A stretch of DNA of 44,989 nt, from NCBI RefSeq assembly GCF_041197575.1, contig NZ_JBDKXB010000027.1, positions 1 to 44,989 of the forward strand, written 5' to 3'. A program made the translations under genes and the position numbers. Of this stretch, positions 42,049-44,989 are shown in pieces. Each line of letters starts with the position of its first letter. Within the stretch, counting starts at the first letter, position 1. The notes beneath the pieces were generated by a model. That model worked only from the letters and a program-made list of their open reading frames with translations. It was not told the origin of the DNA and searched no databases. The stretch is from Thioalkalicoccus limnaeus. Its GTDB lineage: Bacteria > Pseudomonadota > Gammaproteobacteria > Chromatiales > Chromatiaceae.

Positions 42049-43622
42049 CAGGCTTGCTCGAAATCGATCGAGGCGCCACGTATGGTCACGGCGCGCCCCG
42101 GGGCAGCGATATCGAGGTCGCCCGTCGCCAGGATCTTGAGCGTATCTCGGCTCAATTCCAGAAGGCTCCCGCTGTTGTTCCCGAGTCGCGCCCGCCCCGG
42201 CGACAGTTGCATGAAATCGCCGCGCCCCGACTCCAGTCGCAGGCTCTGCTTCTCCTCATCGAGCTGGATCCGCTGCCCGCCCGGGGTCAGCAGCGTGAAA
42301 CGGCGGACCTTCCCATCGGCGATCCCGGTGTCCGGTGGGCCTTTGGCGCCATAGAGGCCACCGAGGACGATTCCCTGGGCCGGGTCTGCACCTGGCAGCA
42401 ACACCAGCACCAGATCGTCGCGATCCGGCAGCAGGACGAACCCCTTCGCGCTGCCGGCCCCCGGGCTCAGTACCTGAAGCCAGCCGGTTTCGATGCCGGC
42501 ATAGCTCGGCAGGGTGACGCGCACGCGCCCGAGCCCATCCGGATCCTCGACGGTCGTGACCAGGCCGATCGTCGTCAGGGTGCCCGATTCCGATCGACGA
42601 CAGACCGGTGGCGCCGTGTCGATCCGCGTCAGGAACCCGTGTCGCCGATCGAGACTGTGGGTCACGGCCGTTAGCACATAGTGGCCGCAGAGGTGGGCGG
42701 CGAGTCCTTGGACCTGGATCCGAACGCCCGGCCTGAGTCGTGGATCGCCGGTCGTGGTCGCGCGCAGTTCGATCTCGCTGGAGAAGCGCCGGTCCAACTC
42801 GGCCTGGGCCAGGGCCGCCGCGCCGGCGTGGCTGGGCAGAACCCGATCGGCGAGCACGCGCGGCGCGGTGGCACCGAGGGCTGCGAGATCCAAAGCGAAC
42901 GGGGTCTCACGCCCGCTGCGCGGCGTATCCGCGCTGCCGTCGCGGATCTCGGCCAAGGTGGGATCCCAGGCCAGCGTCTGGACCGCGCGGCACGCGGGAT
43001 CCGCGTTGATCTCGACGTCGGCCTCGATCAGTTCCTCGCCGTAGGTCAGGGTGAGCGTCTCGCCGCGTCCTTTCAGGCTGAACATATGCAGGGCCTGGTC
43101 GTCGACAATGAAATAGAGACCGGCCGCGGCCGTCGCCTCGGACAGGAGTTCCAGGTCCGATTGGCGCCATTGGATGTGCTGCGGTGTCACGGGGCCATCG
43201 TCCTCGGCCTCGACCGCGAGGTCGAGATCGGCGGTCAGCTCGCGGGCCAGGTCGACTGGCGTGGTGCTCAAATGGGTGCAGACCGGCTGACGCTTACGCA
43301 GCCGATGCAGTCGGTCATAGGCGCGCACGCTCAGCACGCGCGTTTGGGATGGCCCATAGCGGTACTGTACGGCCGTGACCTCGCCGGCGAAGAGGACCGG
43401 TTCCGGCCGCTGCTCGACGGCGAGCCGCAGCCAGGTCCCTGGGGTCAGATGATTGGCGTCGGCGAGGAGCGCCGGCGGATCCTGGAAGGTCACCTCGCAC
43501 AGCGTCGGCAGCGAGAGGCGTTGCTGGATGCGCACCTCGGCCAGGGTCGCCGCGGCGCTCTGCGGGAGCGGCTGATCATCGACCAGCAGCCGCAGCCGCG
43601 GGATGCCTCGGAGCCCGCTCAT
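42048..43622 (-). CDS. VgrG/gpD-like spike protein (eCIS)
   Basis: A 524-residue protein. Its start overlaps the LysM gene stop (ATGA, 43619-43622). Residues 1-340 are the gpD/gp27-like base (LPTLCEVTFQDPP, VLSVRAYDRLHRLRKRQP, WRQSDLELLSEATAAAGLYF). Then comes a gp5-like OB fold (GLVTTVEDPDGLGRVRVTLPSYAG, then ETGWLQVLSPGAGSAKGF, LLPDRDDLVLV and GGLYG). The C-terminal 100 residues form a short beta-prism (IQLDEEKQSLRLESG, LDIAAPGRAVTIRGASIDFE). It forms the trimeric spike (Afp8 position). No fused toxin domain is present. Confidence 0.9.
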   Translation of the reverse strand: MSGLRGIPRLRLLVDDQPLPQSAAATLAEVRIQQRLSLPTLCEVTFQDPPALLADANHLTPGTWLRLAVEQRPEPVLFAGEVTAVQYRYGPSQTRVLSVRAYDRLHRLRKRQPVCTHLSTTPVDLARELTADLDLAVEAEDDGPVTPQHIQWRQSDLELLSEATAAAGLYFIVDDQALHMFSLKGRGETLTLTYGEELIEADVEINADPACRAVQTLAWDPTLAEIRDGSADTPRSGRETPFALDLAALGATAPRVLADRVLPSHAGAAALAQAELDRRFSSEIELRATTTGDPRLRPGVRIQVQGLAAHLCGHYVLTAVTHSLDRRHGFLTRIDTAPPVCRRSESGTLTTIGLVTTVEDPDGLGRVRVTLPSYAGIETGWLQVLSPGAGSAKGFVLLPDRDDLVLVLLPGADPAQGIVLGGLYGAKGPPDTGIADGKVRRFTLLTPGGQRIQLDEEKQSLRLESGRGDFMQLSPGRARLGNNSGSLLELSRDTLKILATGDLDIAAPGRAVTIRGASIDFEQA

Positions 43623-44383
43623 GATGCCTCCTCGAAATCCTGTGCGGCCGGGATCGACAGCACCTCGCCTCCGGCTAATCGGAGTGGATCCAATAGGCCG
43701 TTCGCCCACGCGAGCAGCCGCCATAGGGACGGATCGCCATAATAGCGATAGGCGAGCTGGTCTAGGCGCTCGCCGCCCGCCGTCGTGATCTGGTCGAGGG
43801 TGACATGCGAGCCCAGGACCTCATGGATCGCCGTTGTGTCACCCAGGGCCGGCGGCGCGCCGACGAGCCAGTCGGCGGGCGGGATCGGCGGCGTGATCAC
43901 CGGTTCGGGGACATCGTCGGTCAGGGGTTCGGCCACGCGGAGCAGACGCAGGCGGAGCCAGGAACGGCGCGGTGTCCCCTCGGCGGTGAAATCTTCCAGC
44001 CGCTCGGCGACCGCCGTGACGACCGCCGGCCAATTCCATGCCTTTCCCCAGACGAAGCGGACCACCGGTGGGCGTCTGTCACCAGGCTGGCCGTGGCTGT
44101 TCTCCGCCAGTTGCCACAAGGGATTGGTCAGATCGCGGACGTCCTCCGACACCAGCGTCGAGCCGGCCAGCGACACATCGAACAGCAGGTTCAAGGTCAA
44201 CTCGGTGGTGCCGCCGCCGGTGAACAATGGCGGATCGTCGGCAAGGTCCTGGCCGCCGAGCAATCCTCCAGTCGTCGCGGCCGGAACCAAGCCCGCGCGC
44301 CGGCGCAGCTCGAGGCTTTCCGGATTGAGCAGACAGCCGATACGTTCCGCAGTCCGTTCGATCACGAAGGCTACGCGTTCCAT
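43619..44383 (-). CDS. CIS tube/LysM-type adaptor protein (eCIS)
   Basis: A 254-residue protein. The N-terminal 150 residues are a tube-adaptor domain: NPESLELRRRAGL, TTELTLNLLFDVSLAG, and VRFVWGKAWNWPAVVTAVAERLEDFTAEGTPRRSWLRL split over several strands. The C-terminus (about 195-250) is LysM-like: GERLDQLAYRYYGDPSLWRLLAWANG then VLSIPA. This is the Afp7/gp53-like protein that connects tube and spike. It overlaps its upstream neighbour by 13 bases and its downstream one by four. Confidence 0.88.
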   Translation of the reverse strand: MERVAFVIERTAERIGCLLNPESLELRRRAGLVPAATTGGLLGGQDLADDPPLFTGGGTTELTLNLLFDVSLAGSTLVSEDVRDLTNPLWQLAENSHGQPGDRRPPVVRFVWGKAWNWPAVVTAVAERLEDFTAEGTPRRSWLRLRLLRVAEPLTDDVPEPVITPPIPPADWLVGAPPALGDTTAIHEVLGSHVTLDQITTAGGERLDQLAYRYYGDPSLWRLLAWANGLLDPLRLAGGEVLSIPAAQDFEEAS

Positions 44384-44988
44384 CGTTCACCCCGTTGCTC
44401 CCGATCCAGGCACGCTCGGTGCCGGCCGCTCTCGGCAAGGCGTTCGGCCGATCCCCAAGGGGACCGGGCCTCCGGTCGTTCGCGAGGTTCGTCGATAGGC
44501 AGCGCCGGCCAGCGATCGGCCCATCGGTCACAGTGTTCCTCTCGCTCGTCCGGGAGTCTGGGCCAGCGGTTGACCCGCGCCGGGCCGGACCGGCTGGGTT
44601 CCGGGTCGGCCTCAGGGCGCACCCTGGCGAACTCGTTAGGCCGGGTCGAGAGGGGTTGCGCACCGAGCGGATCCGAGACTTCGGGCACGGATTCGCCGCG
44701 GATGGGTCGGTTGGGATGCGGCGACCGGTCGGCCGCCTTCGGCTCGGCAAGCGGGTGCCTGGCCCGCGCGGATCTCTCATTCGGTGCTCGATCCCGCTGC
44801 GAGGCGGGCGGCCGCGATGCGCCAAGCCTCCGATCCTGGCCGGCGGTGCCGCATGACGCGGTCACGGCCGCAGTGACCGTCGCGATGGTCCCAGACGACG
44901 GGGGCGGGGAGACCATCGCGCTCCCCTGGGACGAGGCCTTCGGGGTCTCGGCCGCGTGCGCCGCGCAGGGGGGTGTGACGCGGTCATC
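44371..44988 (-). CDS. Pro/Arg-rich ORF upstream of the LysM gene, 5' end outside window
   Basis: The frame is open from the right window edge to a TAG at 44371, about 205 codons, overlapping the LysM start by 13 bases. Most of it is Pro, Arg, Ala and Glu of low complexity and probably disordered. The last 50 residues (CDRWADRWPALPID, SGRHRACLDREQRGERWNA) look more ordered. No family is recognised. Third-position GC is high in this frame, and the overlap matches the coupling seen across the cluster, which favours a real gene. Its place corresponds to the small proteins that follow the tube genes in eCIS loci. Confidence 0.5.
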   Translation of the reverse strand, partial: DDRVTPPCAAHAAETPKASSQGSAMVSPPPSSGTIATVTAAVTASCGTAGQDRRLGASRPPASQRDRAPNERSARARHPLAEPKAADRSPHPNRPIRGESVPEVSDPLGAQPLSTRPNEFARVRPEADPEPSRSGPARVNRWPRLPDEREEHCDRWADRWPALPIDEPRERPEARSPWGSAERLAESGRHRACLDREQRGERWNA

Positions 44989-44989
44989 G

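Noticed and set aside
35798..44989. Prophage or phage-tail remnant
   Set aside because: Baseplate, spike and LysM genes occur without capsid, portal, terminase or integrase in view, and a PASTA membrane protein is included; this fits an eCIS better. The upstream region is unseen, so a defective phage is not fully excluded.

Overview
The window is GC-rich, densely packed DNA of proteobacterial type. I infer a gammaproteobacterium, possibly a Chromatiaceae-like sulfur or phototrophic bacterium. The grounds are high GC, Tat-exported and membrane respiratory molybdoenzymes, an FNR-type operator, and the DUF29, CHAT, FecR and REP-like content typical of such genomes. The taxonomy is inference only; there is no rRNA or other marker gene here.

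Layout. (1) 1-3426, plus strand: the end of one arm of an extracellular contractile injection system (eCIS): a large DUF4157-type protein, open at the window edge, and a PAAR-like DUF4280 tip protein. (2) 3629-6871: a GCS2-type carboxylate-amine ligase, an AstE/aspartoacylase-like M14 zinc hydrolase with a hexanucleotide repeat running into its start codon, and a frameshifted DUF29 gene. (3) 6966-13458: REP-like repeats, a perfect FNR-type box, then a four-gene operon for a Tat-exported periplasmic type II DMSO-reductase-family enzyme (alpha, FeS beta, heme-b gamma, TorD-like chaperone). Its alpha and beta subunits look most like periplasmic nitrite oxidoreductase/nitrate reductase. (4) 13952-22419: a second operon, DUF59 protein-narG-narH-narJ-narI, for a membrane-bound NarGHI/cytoplasmic-type Nxr complex whose NarI carries two extra c-type heme domains. 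(5) 22687-26364: a SLAC1/TehA-type anion channel, a PuuD-like membrane protein (preceded by another copy of the REP-like element) and a ClC channel with CBS region. (6) 26457-35779: a GH24 lysozyme lipoprotein, a caspase-like lipoprotein with a C-terminal NlpC/P60-like domain, a TPR-CHAT lipoprotein, a FecR-domain lipoprotein and two small membrane proteins. (7) 35798-44989, minus strand: a second eCIS arm, read leftward: a Pro/Arg-rich partial ORF, LysM/tube adaptor, VgrG-like spike, small PAAR-position protein, gp25, baseplate J fused to a beta-propeller-like half, tail protein I, a transmembrane PASTA protein and a single-pass membrane protein.

How the genes may work together. Operons 3 and 4 put two enzymes of the nitrate/nitrite molybdenum family side by side, one facing the periplasm and one the cytoplasm. 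The diheme NarI would let the cytoplasmic enzyme exchange electrons with periplasmic carriers. No NarK is present, but two anion-channel genes follow. This could be nitrate respiration, nitrite oxidation or both, and sequence alone does not decide it. The two eCIS arms converge on the central block. Between them lie a caspase, a CHAT protease and a lysozyme, all with lipoprotein signals, and the right arm encodes a PASTA transmembrane protein that could anchor the apparatus to the cell envelope.
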